NCBI RefSeq assembly: GCF_003935375.1
Contig: NZ_RHQM01000005.1
Coordinates: forward strand, 124,001 to 188,000
DNA length: 64,000 nt
DNA from: Stutzerimonas xanthomarina
Lineage (GTDB): Bacteria; Pseudomonadota; Gammaproteobacteria; Pseudomonadales; Pseudomonadaceae
Reading direction: 5' to 3'
The position numbers and the translations under genes were made by a program. The notes beneath the pieces are model-generated. The model was given only the letters and a program-made list of their open reading frames with translations. It was not told the DNA's origin and ran no database searches. Shown piece by piece: positions 20,346 to 34,791 of the stretch (its first letter is position 1; every line of letters starts with the position of its first letter).

Positions 20346-21635
20346 ATGTCCCTCGACTTCCTCCTGCTTTCAGCTCTCGCACCTTGGCGTGGTTCACCGA
20401 CGTGGTGGGTCGCGTTGTCTGGTGGTCTTGATTCGACCGTCCTGTTGCATTTGCTGGTACGGCTCGCTGGACAGCATGAGTTGCCTGCGATTCGCGCGAT
20501 CCATGTGCATCATGGTCTGCAAGCCGCTGGTGAGGGCTGGCCGGCGCATTGCCAGGCGATCTGCGACGGTTTAGGAGTTCCTTTGCAAATGGTCCGCGTG
20601 AAGGTCGTGCCTGGCGCAAGCCTGGAGCGTGCGGCGCGCGAGGCTCGCTATGAAGCGTTCTCCGAATGCCTGAGGGAGGGCGAGCTGCTCCTGACAGGTC
20701 AACACCGTGACGATCAGGCCGAAACTGTGCTGTTTCGTCTGCTTCGTGGGGCTGGCGTGCGCGGTCTGGCAGCGATGCCGGTGGAGCGGTCGCTAGGTCT
20801 GGGCAGACTGGTGAGACCGCTTCTCGGCGTATCGCGCATCGAACTCGAGGCGTACGCCCGGCGCAACGCATTACGCTGGGTCGAGGATCCGAGCAATCAG
20901 GATCACAACTATTCGCGCAATTTTCTGCGCCGCGAGGTCATGCCGCTTTTAAAGCGGCGCTGGCCGCAGGCGGCTTCGAGTATGGCTCGAGCAGCGGCTC
21001 ATATGACTGAAGCGCAGCAACTGCTGGACGAGCTGGCGCAACAGGATCTGCTCATTGCGAACATGGCCAGCGCTTTTGAGTGGCTGCGCCTGCCCAGCCT
21101 TGCGCTACCGCCGTTGCGAGCATTGACGCCGGTGCGTCAGCGCAACGCGCTACGTCATTGGCTGGCGAGCTTCACGCTGGCGCCGGATGAGGATCACTGG
21201 GCCGGCTGGGCGTCGCTGCTGAATGCCCGGCCGGATGCCACGCCGCGATGGTGCTTGGCAGGGGGCGAGCTGCAGCGCACTGGCGAGCGGGTCTGGTGGC
21301 TGCCCGATAGCTGGCTTGAGCCGGTTGTCGAGCCGATCGACTGGTCGGATCCGTCCACAGCCCTGGATCTCCCAGGCAATGGCATGCTTCGAGGGGAGGG
21401 TGAGCCACCTGCCGGTAAACTCCAGGTCCGCTATCGGCACGGTGGCGAGGCGCTTCTCGTGCCTGGCCGCGGCCGGCGCGACCTGAAACGTCTGCTTAAC
21501 GAGGCTGGCGTTCCCCATTTTGCGCGCAGTCGTCTGCCATTGCTTTACTGCAATGATGAACTGATCGGCGTAGCCAATCTGCCACTCCTGGCTAACGGGC
21601 GGTTCGCCCTGTATTGGTGCGTGCCGGACTTCTAA
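20346..21635 (+). CDS. tilS: tRNA(Ile)-lysidine synthase
   Basis: Converts C34 of the CAU-anticodon tRNA-Ile to lysidine, switching its codon and charging identity. The 429-residue protein has the PP-loop WVALSGGLDSTVLLHLL near residue 21, HVHHGLQ, TGQHRDDQAETVLFRLLRGAG, RPLLGVSR and ED(P)SNQDHNYSRNFLRREVMP, then TilS substrate-binding and C-terminal domains. ATG 20346 gives MSLDFLLLSALAPWRG; upstream in-frame ATGs at 20265 and 20310 lie in spacer with no family match. It lies between accA and pyrG as in Pseudomonas. Confidence 0.94.
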   Translation: MSLDFLLLSALAPWRGSPTWWVALSGGLDSTVLLHLLVRLAGQHELPAIRAIHVHHGLQAAGEGWPAHCQAICDGLGVPLQMVRVKVVPGASLERAAREARYEAFSECLREGELLLTGQHRDDQAETVLFRLLRGAGVRGLAAMPVERSLGLGRLVRPLLGVSRIELEAYARRNALRWVEDPSNQDHNYSRNFLRREVMPLLKRRWPQAASSMARAAAHMTEAQQLLDELAQQDLLIANMASAFEWLRLPSLALPPLRALTPVRQRNALRHWLASFTLAPDEDHWAGWASLLNARPDATPRWCLAGGELQRTGERVWWLPDSWLEPVVEPIDWSDPSTALDLPGNGMLRGEGEPPAGKLQVRYRHGGEALLVPGRGRRDLKRLLNEAGVPHFARSRLPLLYCNDELIGVANLPLLANGRFALYWCVPDF

Positions 21636-21782
21636 GTGGTTTGAGCTGATAAGGCCTTTCCGGTAGACTACGCTCCCGTCTCAATACAGCTTCTGCGGTT
21701 TCTTCGAATCCGTGGCAGTTGCGCTATTGCCGCTCGCGAGCAATGGCATCTTCGCTTTCCCCCGGCGGCGCCGGCCGCTTAA

Positions 21783-25600
<3,818 letters not shown>

Positions 25601-25612
25601 TCCGCGGTACTT

Positions 25613-25642
25613 AAAAAAGGGCGGCGCAAGTCGCCCTTTTTT
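25613..25642 (+). terminator. Intrinsic terminator after eno
   Basis: AAAAAAGGGCG pairs with CGCCCTTTTTT around a short loop, with a six-T tail. It starts 12 bases after the eno stop and is symmetric enough to stop transcription from either side. Confidence 0.88.
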
Positions 25643-25733
25643 GTTTCAATCGCTCCGTGCCCGCGTGCAAACTCTTCGTGCCTCCAGAGCCGTCGCTGTT
25701 TGCCAATACCCGAATTTCAGCTGAAGTCGTTTC

Positions 25734-26021
25734 ATGCCTTCTATGCGCCGCCCCTACTGGTTGTTCGTCGTACTGATACTGCTGCTGGGTGGTCTGCAGT
25801 ACCGTCTCTGGGTGGGCGAGGGCAGCCTGGCTCAGGTCAATGGCCTGAACAAGCAGATCGCCGAACAGCAGGGTGAGAACGAGCGTCTCCTGGAGCGCAA
25901 TCGAATCCTCGAGGCGGAGGTTCTGGAGCTCAAGCAGGGCATGGAGACCGTCGAAGAGCGGGCCCGCCAGGAACTCGGCATGGTCAAAGAGGGCGAAACC
26001 CTCTATCAGCTGATCGAATGA
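25734..26021 (+). CDS. ftsB: Cell division protein FtsB
   Basis: Small bitopic membrane protein of the FtsQ-FtsL-FtsB complex that activates septal peptidoglycan synthesis. The 95-residue product has one membrane segment (YWLFVVLILLLGGLQYRL, about residues 7-24). A coiled coil follows (NKQIAEQQGENERLLERNRI), and the conserved C-terminus is ARQELGMVKEGETLYQLIE. Either ATG 25734 or ATG 25743 could be used. It overlaps ispD (ATGA), the conserved eno-ftsB-ispD order. Confidence 0.93.
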   Translation: MPSMRRPYWLFVVLILLLGGLQYRLWVGEGSLAQVNGLNKQIAEQQGENERLLERNRILEAEVLELKQGMETVEERARQELGMVKEGETLYQLIE

Positions 26022-26734
26022 GTCCGCGCGATCAGCCTGCCTTCTGGGTCGTCATCCCGGCTGCCGGTGTCGGCAGTCGTATGCGCGCAGATCGTCCCAA
26101 GCAGTATCTGTTGCTGGGTGAGCGCAGCATTATCGAACACACCCTCGATTGTTTTCTGGACCACCCGGCACTTGCTGGTTTGGTGGTTTGCATTGCGCCT
26201 GACGATCCCTACTGGCCGGCGCTGCCCTGCGCTCGCGATACTCGCGTGCAGCTTGCGCCGGGCGGTCGTGAACGTTGCGATTCGGTACTCAGTGGGCTGC
26301 AGCGCCTCGATGAACTGGGCGCGAATGAGCATGACTGGGTGCTGGTGCACGACGCGGCCCGTCCCAATCTTGCGCGTGAGGATCTGGACAGGTTGCTGGC
26401 CGAGTTGGCCGATGATCCGGTCGGTGGTCTGCTGGCTGTTCCGGCGCGGGACACCCTCAAGCGCGTAGGTCCGGATGGGCGTGTGGTGGAGACGGTGGAC
26501 CGCAGCGTCATCTGGCAGGCTTTCACTCCGCAGATGTTCCGCCTGGGCATGTTGTGCGACGCGCTCGAAGCTGCACTCGCCTCCCGTATGCAGGTTACCG
26601 ACGAGGCGTCGGCACTGGAGTGGGCAGGTCACTCGCCTAGGGTGGTAGAAGGGCGGGCGGACAACCTGAAGGTCACCCGGCCCGAAGATCTGGAGTGGCT
26701 GGCGCAGCGCTGGAAGACAGACCGCGAGTCTTGA
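26018..26734 (+). CDS. ispD: 2-C-methyl-D-erythritol 4-phosphate cytidylyltransferase
   Basis: Third step of the MEP isoprenoid pathway, forming CDP-methylerythritol. The 238-residue protein has the nucleotidyltransferase motif PAAGVGSRMRADRPKQYLLL near residue 11, the VLVHDAARP segment, VPARDTLKRV and RSVIWQAFTPQMFR, all typical of IspD. The start overlaps the ftsB stop. Unlike many bacteria, ispF is not adjacent but lies 6.5 kb downstream, separated by the formaldehyde and OYE genes. A GGGCAGG/CCTGCCC hairpin (26739-26757) follows it. Confidence 0.95.
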   Translation: MSPRDQPAFWVVIPAAGVGSRMRADRPKQYLLLGERSIIEHTLDCFLDHPALAGLVVCIAPDDPYWPALPCARDTRVQLAPGGRERCDSVLSGLQRLDELGANEHDWVLVHDAARPNLAREDLDRLLAELADDPVGGLLAVPARDTLKRVGPDGRVVETVDRSVIWQAFTPQMFRLGMLCDALEAALASRMQVTDEASALEWAGHSPRVVEGRADNLKVTRPEDLEWLAQRWKTDRES

Positions 26735-26767
26735 GAACGGGCAGGGGTTGCCTGCCCGCCATTTACA

Positions 26768-27934
26768 TCAGAAACGATAGATCGCCGCAGCGCCGGTGCC
26801 GGTCGGCATCCGTTCGGTCGGTACCACAACCACGTCTCCACCTTGCTCGAGTGTCCAGATGGTCAGCTCATCCAGCAGGTCGGGTGTGTTGACGTCATCT
26901 TCGCTGGTCGGCGTTGCCGTTCCGTCAGTTTTGTCGACATGGCCGGGAATCTGCCGCTCGGCCTCCACCAGCAAGGTGGCGACCCGGCCTTGGCGGGTGG
27001 CCTGACCGATATCCTCGAGGTGGTCGGATGCCAGCCCCTGGCCATGGGATGCGCCGAACTGGTTGAGCAAGTCTTCCAGGCGCTTGAGATAGCGCGGCTG
27101 CATCACCATCCAGCTTTTCTCACGTAGCTCATTGACGCTCAATGCGTTCTGGCCGGTCTCGATGCCCTCCGGCAGCAGGCAGTCATTGTGGCTGAGGCGT
27201 CGGAAGTGCGACTGCTGCTCGGGCAGAGCGGCGAGGATCAGCGGCAGGCCGGATGGGCGCGAGTGATGTTCGGTGATAGCGCGATCGACTTCGCGAAAGT
27301 AGCGATCACGGTCCCGGTCGATCTCCGCCTGCTTGCCGCTGCCGCCAGCCTCCACCTGCATCGGGTCGCCGCGTTCGCTGGAGCGGCCATAACCCTGGGG
27401 AAACCCACTTTGACCCTTCTCGGTGAGGTCGCTGCCCAGGGCGTCGGCGAGTGTCCGGGGCACACCGTCGTGCAGCTTCACCTCGTCGAGGGCATCACGG
27501 TTGCCCTCGAACAAGCGTACCGAGTCGCGCGAGAGGCAGAGGATCTGAAAGCGGTCGGCTGACTGTGCAATGCGTACCAGCGGTTTGAGGTGCATGCGCG
27601 CGTTGGCCACGGCCATTTCCGGCACGCTGCGTTGCAGTCGATAGACCTGGAAGTAGTCCTTGGCGGCAAAAGCGGCCAGGCCGTCGAGGCTGTGGTTCCA
27701 GAAGTCACTGTTGTCGATCAGGGCGTAGAACGGCTCGAGCAGGGTGTGTGCCTTGTCGCCATGGCCTTGCTGCTTGAGTGATTCTTCCAGCTGCTTGACC
27801 AGGTGCTTGAAGCGGATCGGGTCCTGCTGACGCTCGGGAAAGCTGCGATGAGTGGGCTGGTACACGGACAGGCAGGGCCCGTCTCGTTTTGACAGCAGTT
27901 TGGTCAGGGTTTCACGGTCGAGCAGTCGGTTCAT
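26768..27934 (-). CDS. Bacterial archaeo-eukaryotic release factor (baeRF) family 3 protein
   Basis: A 388-residue protein starting MNRLLDRETLTKLLSKRDGP, then CLSVYQPTHRSFPERQQDPI, which I recognise as the baeRF family 3 type, a bacterial relative of eRF1/Pelota domains. No GGQ tripeptide is seen. Later segments include FYALIDNSDFWNHSLDGLAA and ERFLILCLSR-like FQILCLSRDSVRLFEGNRD, consistent with that fold. The family is predicted to act on ribosomes (rescue or hibernation). Here it lies 75 bases behind an HPF-like gene on the same strand, which supports a ribosome role. Biochemical function is not established. Confidence 0.75.
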   Translation of the reverse strand: MNRLLDRETLTKLLSKRDGPCLSVYQPTHRSFPERQQDPIRFKHLVKQLEESLKQQGHGDKAHTLLEPFYALIDNSDFWNHSLDGLAAFAAKDYFQVYRLQRSVPEMAVANARMHLKPLVRIAQSADRFQILCLSRDSVRLFEGNRDALDEVKLHDGVPRTLADALGSDLTEKGQSGFPQGYGRSSERGDPMQVEAGGSGKQAEIDRDRDRYFREVDRAITEHHSRPSGLPLILAALPEQQSHFRRLSHNDCLLPEGIETGQNALSVNELREKSWMVMQPRYLKRLEDLLNQFGASHGQGLASDHLEDIGQATRQGRVATLLVEAERQIPGHVDKTDGTATPTSEDDVNTPDLLDELTIWTLEQGGDVVVVPTERMPTGTGAAAIYRF

Positions 27935-28009
27935 GCGTGGCCTCCAGTAGCGGTGGTTCGGTCCCTCGCAGAAGTGTCGATGGCGCGCTCATTGGCCATC
28001 GAGGGCCAG

Positions 28010-28324
28010 TCAGTGGCGGTTGAGCTTGTCCAGAACGTGGCTCAGCGCGTGGTTCAGCTTCTCCGCGGCGCCGTTGATTGCCAGGTCCAGCGTTTCGGCC
28101 TTGTGGGTGGCCGAGATGGGGTCGTGACCCTTGACCCTCGCCTCCATCTGACAGCGCTTGTCATGGGGACCGCTCTTGCTGCTGTTTTCGTCGTTGAGAT
28201 GGACCTCGACTCGGGTCAGATGATCATCGAAGCGCTCCAGTTCGGTCTCGACCGTGGCCTTCACTCGCTCTTCCAGATCAGCGGTGACGCTGATGCTGTG
28301 GTTACTGTTCACCAGAACCTGCAT
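28010..28324 (-). CDS. HPF/RaiA-like ribosome-associated protein
   Basis: A 104-residue protein, MQVLVNSNHSISVTADLEER, with ELERFDDHLTRVEVHLNDEN and a C-terminal helix. This is the beta-alpha-beta-beta-beta-alpha pattern of the sigma-54 modulation/HPF (S30AE) family that inactivates stationary-phase ribosomes. It is shorter than long HPF and shares the block VEVHLNDENSSKSGPHDKRC with a second copy at 56715-57128. A consensus AGGAGG lies seven bases before the ATG at 28324, so expression may be high. It is first in a two-gene unit with the baeRF protein. An exact role in 100S dimer formation or 70S silencing cannot be read from sequence. Confidence 0.8.
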   Translation of the reverse strand: MQVLVNSNHSISVTADLEERVKATVETELERFDDHLTRVEVHLNDENSSKSGPHDKRCQMEARVKGHDPISATHKAETLDLAINGAAEKLNHALSHVLDKLNRH

Positions 28325-28449
28325 GGTTTCCTCCTGATTGCAGCGCTGCGCTCGTCCAGCGCGGGCGGCTCGAAGAGCAGCAGCTACACAGGGTACGACG
28401 TGGGGGATTAAGGCGGGTTCCGCGTCATTAGAGGCGTCTGACGCGCGGT

Positions 28450-29361
28450 TCAGTACCCGTTCCGGTCGCCGGTCCCGGCGTACTCCGAACGTCTGGCAAG
28501 ACCGGTCTTGAGCGCCTCGATCAAGAGGCGAACTTTCGGTAGCGGGTAGCGCCGTTGCGGGTAAACCGCCCACACGGCGGTATCTGGCGGCTGATTGCTT
28601 TCCAGTAGCGAAACCAGCTCGCCGCGACGCAGCGGCCCTTGCACGTAGTAGTCCGGCAGCTGGCACAGGCCAAAGCCACGCAGGGCTGCATCCAGCACCG
28701 CCTCGCCACTGTTGCAGCGCCAGTTGCCGCTGGGCTTGAAGTGCTGCTCGCGGCCCTCGATCTGAAACGACCAGATGTCGCTCGTGCCGATCAGGCAGTT
28801 GTGTCGCGCCAGCTCCCAGAGGGTGTGTGGCCGTCCGTAGCGTTCTAGGTAGCTCGGTGCAGCGCACAGGTACATTGCTCGCGGCGCGATGCGGGTGGCG
28901 ACCAGGCGCGACTCGCCGAGTTTGCCGAGGCGGATGGCCAGGTCGTAGCCCTCCTGAACCAGATCGAGGGTGCGGTTGGACAGCTCGATATCGACGCGCA
29001 GTTGCGGGTGCTGGGCCATGAATTCGTTCACCAGCGGCACGATGAAGCGCTCGCCATAGGCCACCGCAGCGGTCATGCGTAACAGCCCGGTCGGTGCGCT
29101 GTGCAGATCGCTGATGGCCAGAAAGGCTTCGTCACGTTCCTCGATCAAGCGCTGGCAGCGGGTGAAGAAGGTATGCCCGGCCTCGGTCAGCGAGACGCGG
29201 CGGGTGGTGCGATAGAGCAAACGCGCCTGCAGGCGTTCTTCAAGGCGCGCGACCTGTCGGCTGACATGCGAGGATGAAACCCGCAGCCGCTCAGCGGCGC
29301 GCATGAAGCTGCCGCATTCGGCGACAGCCACGAATTCGTCAAGGCCTTCCCAGCGGCTCAT
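28450..29361 (-). CDS. gfnR: LysR-family regulator of formaldehyde detoxification (GfnR-like)
   Basis: A 303-residue LysR-type regulator: N-terminal winged HTH (MSRWEGLDEFVAVAECGSFM, then AAERLRVSSSHVSRQVARLE) and a C-terminal co-inducer domain (PLVNEFMAQHPQLRVDIELS). It is divergent from adhC-fghA. In P. aeruginosa the LysR protein at the same place, GfnR (PA3630), activates glutathione-dependent formaldehyde removal, so I infer the same job. GGAG before ATG 29361 decides this start over the in-frame ATG at 29388. The 163 bases up to adhC should hold its operator; I could not fix a T-N11-A box with confidence. Confidence 0.8.
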   Translation of the reverse strand: MSRWEGLDEFVAVAECGSFMRAAERLRVSSSHVSRQVARLEERLQARLLYRTTRRVSLTEAGHTFFTRCQRLIEERDEAFLAISDLHSAPTGLLRMTAAVAYGERFIVPLVNEFMAQHPQLRVDIELSNRTLDLVQEGYDLAIRLGKLGESRLVATRIAPRAMYLCAAPSYLERYGRPHTLWELARHNCLIGTSDIWSFQIEGREQHFKPSGNWRCNSGEAVLDAALRGFGLCQLPDYYVQGPLRRGELVSLLESNQPPDTAVWAVYPQRRYPLPKVRLLIEALKTGLARRSEYAGTGDRNGY

Positions 29362-29443
29362 GGGTTCTCCGGTGTCAGATTCCAGCAAGCGGGTTGCAAA
29401 GATCCTAACGTGATGAGCGCCGATTGTCCCTCAACAGCAATAA

Positions 29444-30640
<1,197 letters not shown>

Positions 30641-30728
30641 TCCCAGGGTGGATAACGCTGTCGCCAGACGGCTTGTCCACCTCGACCGGTGGAAGCCCGC
30701 GCGGTTTCCACCATCGCGAGGCCTGTTC

Positions 30729-31574
30729 ATGACCCTTGAAATCGTTTCCAGCAACAAGAGCTTCGGCGGCTGGCACAAGCGCTATCGCCACCGTTCCAGC
30801 AGCCTTGCCTGTGACATGGTATTCGCCGTGTATCTGCCGCCGCAGGCGGAGCAGGGCGAAAAGCTGCCGGTGCTGTACTGGCTGTCGGGGCTGACCTGCA
30901 CCGATGAGAACTTCATGCAGAAGGCCGGGGCGTTGCGGCTAGCTGCCGAGCTCGGCCTGATCATCGTCGCGCCGGATACCAGTCCACGCGGCGCCGGCGT
31001 GCCGGACGATCCCGATGGGGCCTGGGACTTCGGCCTTGGCGCTGGCTTCTACCTCAACGCCACCCAGGAACCCTGGGCTCAGCATTACCGGATGTACGAC
31101 TACGTGGTCGACGAGCTGCCGGCACTGGTCGAGGCGAACTTCCCTGTCTCCGACCGCCGGGGCATCAGCGGGCATTCGATGGGTGGCCACGGCGCGCTGG
31201 TCTGCGCGCTGAAGAATCCCGGTCGCTACCAGTCGCTTTCGGCTTTCGCACCCATCAGCAATCCGCTCAACTGCCCGTGGGGCGAGAAGGCGTTCAGCCG
31301 CTACCTGGGCGCCGACCGTTCGCGCTGGCGCGAGTGGGATGCCTGCGCGCTGATTGCCGATGCCGGCGAGAAGCTGCCGATGCTGGTCGATCAGGGCGAT
31401 CGCGATGACTTCATGGAGGGTCAGCTCAAACCGCAGGCGCTGCGTGCCGCTGCGGACGCTGTCGGGCACCCGCTGACGCTGCGCATCCAGCCGGGCTATG
31501 ACCATAGCTACTACTTCATCGCCAGCTTTATCGATGATCACCTGCGTCATCATGCCGAGGCGCTGAAGGCGTAG
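30729..31574 (+). CDS. fghA: S-formylglutathione hydrolase
   Basis: Hydrolyses S-formylglutathione to formate and glutathione, the second step of formaldehyde removal. The 281-residue alpha/beta hydrolase has [24 protein letters not shown], the nucleophile Ser150 in [16 protein letters not shown], an Asp in DQGDRDDFM and the His in [16 protein letters not shown] 30729 gives [19 protein letters not shown], the usual N-terminus; the longer frame from 30648 is spacer. It is cotranscribed with adhC and ends before a bidirectional terminator. Confidence 0.95.
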   Translation: MTLEIVSSNKSFGGWHKRYRHRSSSLACDMVFAVYLPPQAEQGEKLPVLYWLSGLTCTDENFMQKAGALRLAAELGLIIVAPDTSPRGAGVPDDPDGAWDFGLGAGFYLNATQEPWAQHYRMYDYVVDELPALVEANFPVSDRRGISGHSMGGHGALVCALKNPGRYQSLSAFAPISNPLNCPWGEKAFSRYLGADRSRWREWDACALIADAGEKLPMLVDQGDRDDFMEGQLKPQALRAAADAVGHPLTLRIQPGYDHSYYFIASFIDDHLRHHAEALKA

Positions 31575-31658
31575 GGTGGGTGACGGTGGAGCCTCAGCCG
31601 CGCGTCCGGTTCGGCTCGCCGCGCTGGTCGATACGTCAGGTGCCTGTGCGGCAGGAAT

Positions 31659-31694
31659 AAAAAAGGCCCGTCCGGACATGCCGGTCGGGCCTTT
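31659..31694. terminator. Bidirectional terminator between fghA and the OYE gene
   Basis: AAAAAAGGCCCG (31659-31670) pairs with CGGGCCTTT (31686-31694). It lies between two convergent genes, fghA ending at 31574 and the OYE gene ending at 31709, and can serve both; the A/T flanks are better on the minus strand. Confidence 0.75.
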
Positions 31695-31708
31695 CCATCG
31701 CCAGGAGC

Positions 31709-32758
31709 TTAGAGCGACGGATAATCGGTATAGCCAGCCGGGCCCTGGGCGTAGAACAGCTCGGGTTTCGGCTCGTTCAGCGGTGCGTCCTGACGCAGGC
31801 GCTCGACCAGATCCGGGTTGGCGATGTACGGGATGCCGAAGGCCACGGCATCGGCCTTGCCCTCAGCCAGCCAGGCGTTGGCCTGTTCCTTGGTGAAGCG
31901 TTCGTTGGCGATATAGATGCCACCGAATATCTTCTTCAGCTGTGGGCCGAGGCTGTCTTCACCGGCTTTTTCGCGAGTGCAGATGAAGGCGATACCGCGC
32001 TTGCCCAGTTCACCGGCAACGTAGCCAAAGGTCTCGGCGCGGTTGGAATCGCCCATGTCATGGGAGTCGGCACGCGGCGCCAGGTGTACGCCAACACGCC
32101 CTGCGCCCCACACGGAGATGGCGGCATCGGTCACTTCCAGCATCAGCCGGGCGCGGTTTTCCAGCGCGCCACCGTAGGCGTCACTGCGCTGGTTGGTGCT
32201 GTCCTGCAGGAACTGGTCGAGCAGATAGCCGTTCGCGCCATGAATCTCGACCCCATCGAAACCAGCTTCCTTAGCGTTCTCCGCACCCTTGCGGTAGGCC
32301 TCGACGATGCCCGGAATCTCAGCGGTTTCCAGCGCACGAGGCGTCTCGTAATCCTTCATTGGTCGCACCAGGCTGACATGGCCGGCTGGTTTGATGGCGC
32401 TGGGTGCGACCGGTAGCTGGCCGTCGAGGTAGATCGGGTCGGAGATACGGCCGACGTGCCAGAGCTGCAGGACGATCTTGCCGCCTTTGGCGTGCACCGC
32501 ATCGGTGACCTTCTTCCAGCCCTGAATCTGCTCGGCGGACCAGATGCCGGGGGTGTCCGGGTAGCCGACGCCCATCGGGGTCACCGAGGTGGCTTCGCTG
32601 ATGATCAGGCCGGCGTCGGCGCGCTGGGCGTAGTACGCGGCAATCAGGTCGCCGGGAACGCGGCCGGGCTCGGCGCGGCAGCGGGTCAGGGGAGCCATGA
32701 TGACGCGGTTGTTCAGTTCCAGATCGCCGATCTTGATCGGGTCGAAAAGTGTGGGCAT
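31709..32758 (-). CDS. Old Yellow Enzyme family alkene reductase (XenB/NemA-like)
   Basis: FMN-dependent NAD(P)H ene-reductase that reduces activated alkenes, nitro compounds or nitrate esters. The 349-residue TIM barrel shows [79 protein letters not shown] and [14 protein letters not shown], including the His-Gly-Ala-Asn substrate motif. It closely resembles Pseudomonas xenobiotic reductase XenB. It sits 38 bases behind an ArsR-type repressor on the same strand, so it is probably induced by a reactive electrophile. The natural substrate is unknown. Confidence 0.88.
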   Translation of the reverse strand: MPTLFDPIKIGDLELNNRVIMAPLTRCRAEPGRVPGDLIAAYYAQRADAGLIISEATSVTPMGVGYPDTPGIWSAEQIQGWKKVTDAVHAKGGKIVLQLWHVGRISDPIYLDGQLPVAPSAIKPAGHVSLVRPMKDYETPRALETAEIPGIVEAYRKGAENAKEAGFDGVEIHGANGYLLDQFLQDSTNQRSDAYGGALENRARLMLEVTDAAISVWGAGRVGVHLAPRADSHDMGDSNRAETFGYVAGELGKRGIAFICTREKAGEDSLGPQLKKIFGGIYIANERFTKEQANAWLAEGKADAVAFGIPYIANPDLVERLRQDAPLNEPKPELFYAQGPAGYTDYPSL

Positions 32759-32796
32759 AGCAATACCGCTCCTTTACTGGTGGTGCGAAAAGGGAC

Positions 32797-33099
32797 TCAG
32801 AGTTCCTGGCCGATGCGCTCGACGAACGACTCGATGATCGCGTCGTTGCGCTTGAAGAAGTGCCACTGGCCGACCTTTTGGCTGGTGATCAGTCCGGCTT
32901 TCTGCAGGGTCGCCAGATGGGCCGATACGGTTGACTGCGACAGGCCGGCACGCTGGTCGATCTGCCCGGCACAGACGCCGTTTTCCAGCGAATGGTGCTG
33001 CTCGGAGAAATACCGCTGCGGCTCCTTCAGCCAGCGCAGGATGTCGCGACGCAGCGGGTGGGCGAGGGCCTTGATGATGTCGTCGAAGTCGTCCGGCAT
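32797..33099 (-). CDS. ArsR-family transcriptional regulator
   Basis: A 100-residue winged-helix protein: [20 protein letters not shown], a recognition helix in [20 protein letters not shown] and a wing at [16 protein letters not shown]. It has a single Cys (VCAGQID) and no CxC metal site, so redox or electrophile sensing is likelier than arsenic sensing; that is inference. It heads a two-gene unit with the OYE reductase, and an inverted repeat just upstream (33118-33159) is the probable operator, implying autorepression. Confidence 0.85.
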   Translation of the reverse strand: MPDDFDDIIKALAHPLRRDILRWLKEPQRYFSEQHHSLENGVCAGQIDQRAGLSQSTVSAHLATLQKAGLITSQKVGQWHFFKRNDAIIESFVERIGQEL

Positions 33100-33117
33100 G
33101 GGATGGCTCTGGGCTGT

Positions 33118-33159
33118 ATATCGGAATGAGGCGAACTATATATCGTTGTTTTCCGATAT
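33118..33159. promoter_or_regulatory. Candidate ArsR-family operator upstream of the regulator-OYE unit
   Basis: Perfect 9-base arms ATATCGGAA (33118-33126) and TTCCGATAT (33151-33159) are separated by 24 bases that include the AT-rich TATATATCG. The site lies 18 bases before the ArsR start codon, in the promoter region. Operators of this repressor family are usually imperfect palindromes of similar size. The ispF start is 120 bases away on the other side. Confidence 0.5.
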
Positions 33160-33280
33160 GAGATCGATTCGACTGATGGTGGTTATTGGCTGTGTCGATG
33201 ATCGGGAGGTGCCGCGGACACTCAAGCAGCACCCGGCTCCTGTAGAATCGCCGCCTCGAGATTTTCAGGGTTTTGCATCT

Positions 33281-33754
33281 ATGCGTATCGGCCACGGTTA
33301 CGACGTGCACCGCTTCGGCGAGGGCGATCACATCACGCTTGGCGGCGTGCGGATTCCACACAGGTTCGGACTGTTGGCTCATTCCGACGGTGACGTGCTG
33401 CTACATGCCTTGAGTGACGCGTTGCTCGGTGCCGCTGCGCTGGGCGATATCGGCAAGCACTTCCCGGACACCGACCCGCAATTCAAGGGCGCCGACAGCC
33501 GCGCTCTGCTGCGCCATGTGCTCGTCCAGGTCCAAGTCAAGGGATACGTCGTCGGCAATGTCGACGCCACCATCATCGCCCAGGCGCCGAAGATGGCACC
33601 GCACATCGACAGCATGCGCGCGTTGATCGCGGCCGACCTGCAGGTCGAGCTGGACCAGGTCAACGTCAAGGCCACCACGACCGAGAAGCTGGGTTTCACC
33701 GGGCGTGAGGAGGGGATCGCCGTTCACGCTGTTGCCTTGCTGGTCCGCGCATGA
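33281..33754 (+). CDS. ispF: 2-C-methyl-D-erythritol 2,4-cyclodiphosphate synthase
   Basis: Fifth step of the MEP pathway. The 157-residue trimeric zinc enzyme shows [20 protein letters not shown] with the metal ligands Asp and His, [32 protein letters not shown] and the C-terminal [23 protein letters not shown] 33281 is the family start; the long frame before it is noncoding. It overlaps truD by four bases, heading ispF-truD-surE-pcm as in P. aeruginosa. Confidence 0.96.
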   Translation: MRIGHGYDVHRFGEGDHITLGGVRIPHRFGLLAHSDGDVLLHALSDALLGAAALGDIGKHFPDTDPQFKGADSRALLRHVLVQVQVKGYVVGNVDATIIAQAPKMAPHIDSMRALIAADLQVELDQVNVKATTTEKLGFTGREEGIAVHAVALLVRA

Positions 33755-34791
33755 CCGAAGATCAGCTGCTCGGGCCGCGCGCCCATGGCGAGCCCTGTGG
33801 CAGTGCGGTGCTGAAAGCGGTTGCCGAGGATTTTCAGGTCGATGAAGTGCTCGATATCCCGCTGTCCGGCGAAGGCGAGCACCTTTGGTTGTGGGTAGAA
33901 AAGCGCAATCTGAACACCGAGGAAGCCGCCAAACGCATCGCCCGCGCCGCTGGCGTGCCGCTGAAGATGATCAGCTACGCCGGGCTCAAGGATCGCCAGG
34001 CATTGACTCGCCAGTGGTTCAGCCTGCATCTGCCGGGCAAGAGCGATCCGGATCTTGCCGCTGCCGAGAGCGACGGCCTGGCGATCCTCAAGCGCGCCCG
34101 GCATCAGCGTAAGCTGCAGCGCGGCGCGCACTCGGCCAATGGCTTCCGCCTACGCTTGACGGAGCTGCGCGGTGAACATGCCGCGCTGGATGAGCGGCTG
34201 GAGCGGATCAAGGCCTCCGGCGTGCCGAATTACTTCGGCCTGCAGCGTTTCGGCTATGAGGGCAGCAACCTGCACGGTGCACGGCACTTCGCGGCGAAAG
34301 GTGAGCTTCCGGAGCAGCGCAACATGCGTTCGCGGCTGCTTTCGGCTGGTCGTAGTTACCTGTTTAACCGTGTGCTCGCCGAACGGGTTGGGGATGGCAG
34401 CTGGGATCAGGCACGAGTAGGCGATCTCCTGGCATTCACCGACAGTCGCAGCTTTTTCCCGGCCGGGCCGGACGAGTGCGACGACCCGCGCCTGACGATT
34501 CTGGATCTGCATCCGACCGGCCCTTTATGGGGCATGGAAGGCTCTCCAGCAGGTGACGAAATTCAGGCACTGGAAAACGCCGTCGCCGAAACTGAACCCA
34601 CAGTCGTCAATTGGTTGGCGCAGGCAGGAATGAAGCACGAACGGCGCATTCTTCGCCTCCCCATCGGCGGTTTGTCGTGGCATTATCCCGAGCCTGACAT
34701 TCTGCAACTGGAATTCGTCCTGCCGACCGGATGCTTCGCCACCGCCGTGGTGCGTGAGCTGGTCAGCCTGGCAGGGCAGACGGACATCTGA
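33751..34791 (+). CDS. truD: tRNA pseudouridine(13) synthase
   Basis: Makes pseudouridine at position 13 of tRNA-Glu. The 346-residue protein has the catalytic Asp81 in [20 protein letters not shown], the N-terminal EDFQVDEVL, and the TruD-specific insertion domain with [20 protein letters not shown]. The ATGA overlap with ispF and an ATG overlapping the stop into surE show translational coupling along this operon. Confidence 0.95.
   Translation: MTEDQLLGPRAHGEPCGSAVLKAVAEDFQVDEVLDIPLSGEGEHLWLWVEKRNLNTEEAAKRIARAAGVPLKMISYAGLKDRQALTRQWFSLHLPGKSDPDLAAAESDGLAILKRARHQRKLQRGAHSANGFRLRLTELRGEHAALDERLERIKASGVPNYFGLQRFGYEGSNLHGARHFAAKGELPEQRNMRSRLLSAGRSYLFNRVLAERVGDGSWDQARVGDLLAFTDSRSFFPAGPDECDDPRLTILDLHPTGPLWGMEGSPAGDEIQALENAVAETEPTVVNWLAQAGMKHERRILRLPIGGLSWHYPEPDILQLEFVLPTGCFATAVVRELVSLAGQTDI

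Noticed and set aside
32797..33099. Arsenic-resistance operon
   Set aside because: No arsB, arsC or arsH nearby and the regulator lacks a CxC arsenite site; partner is an OYE reductase.
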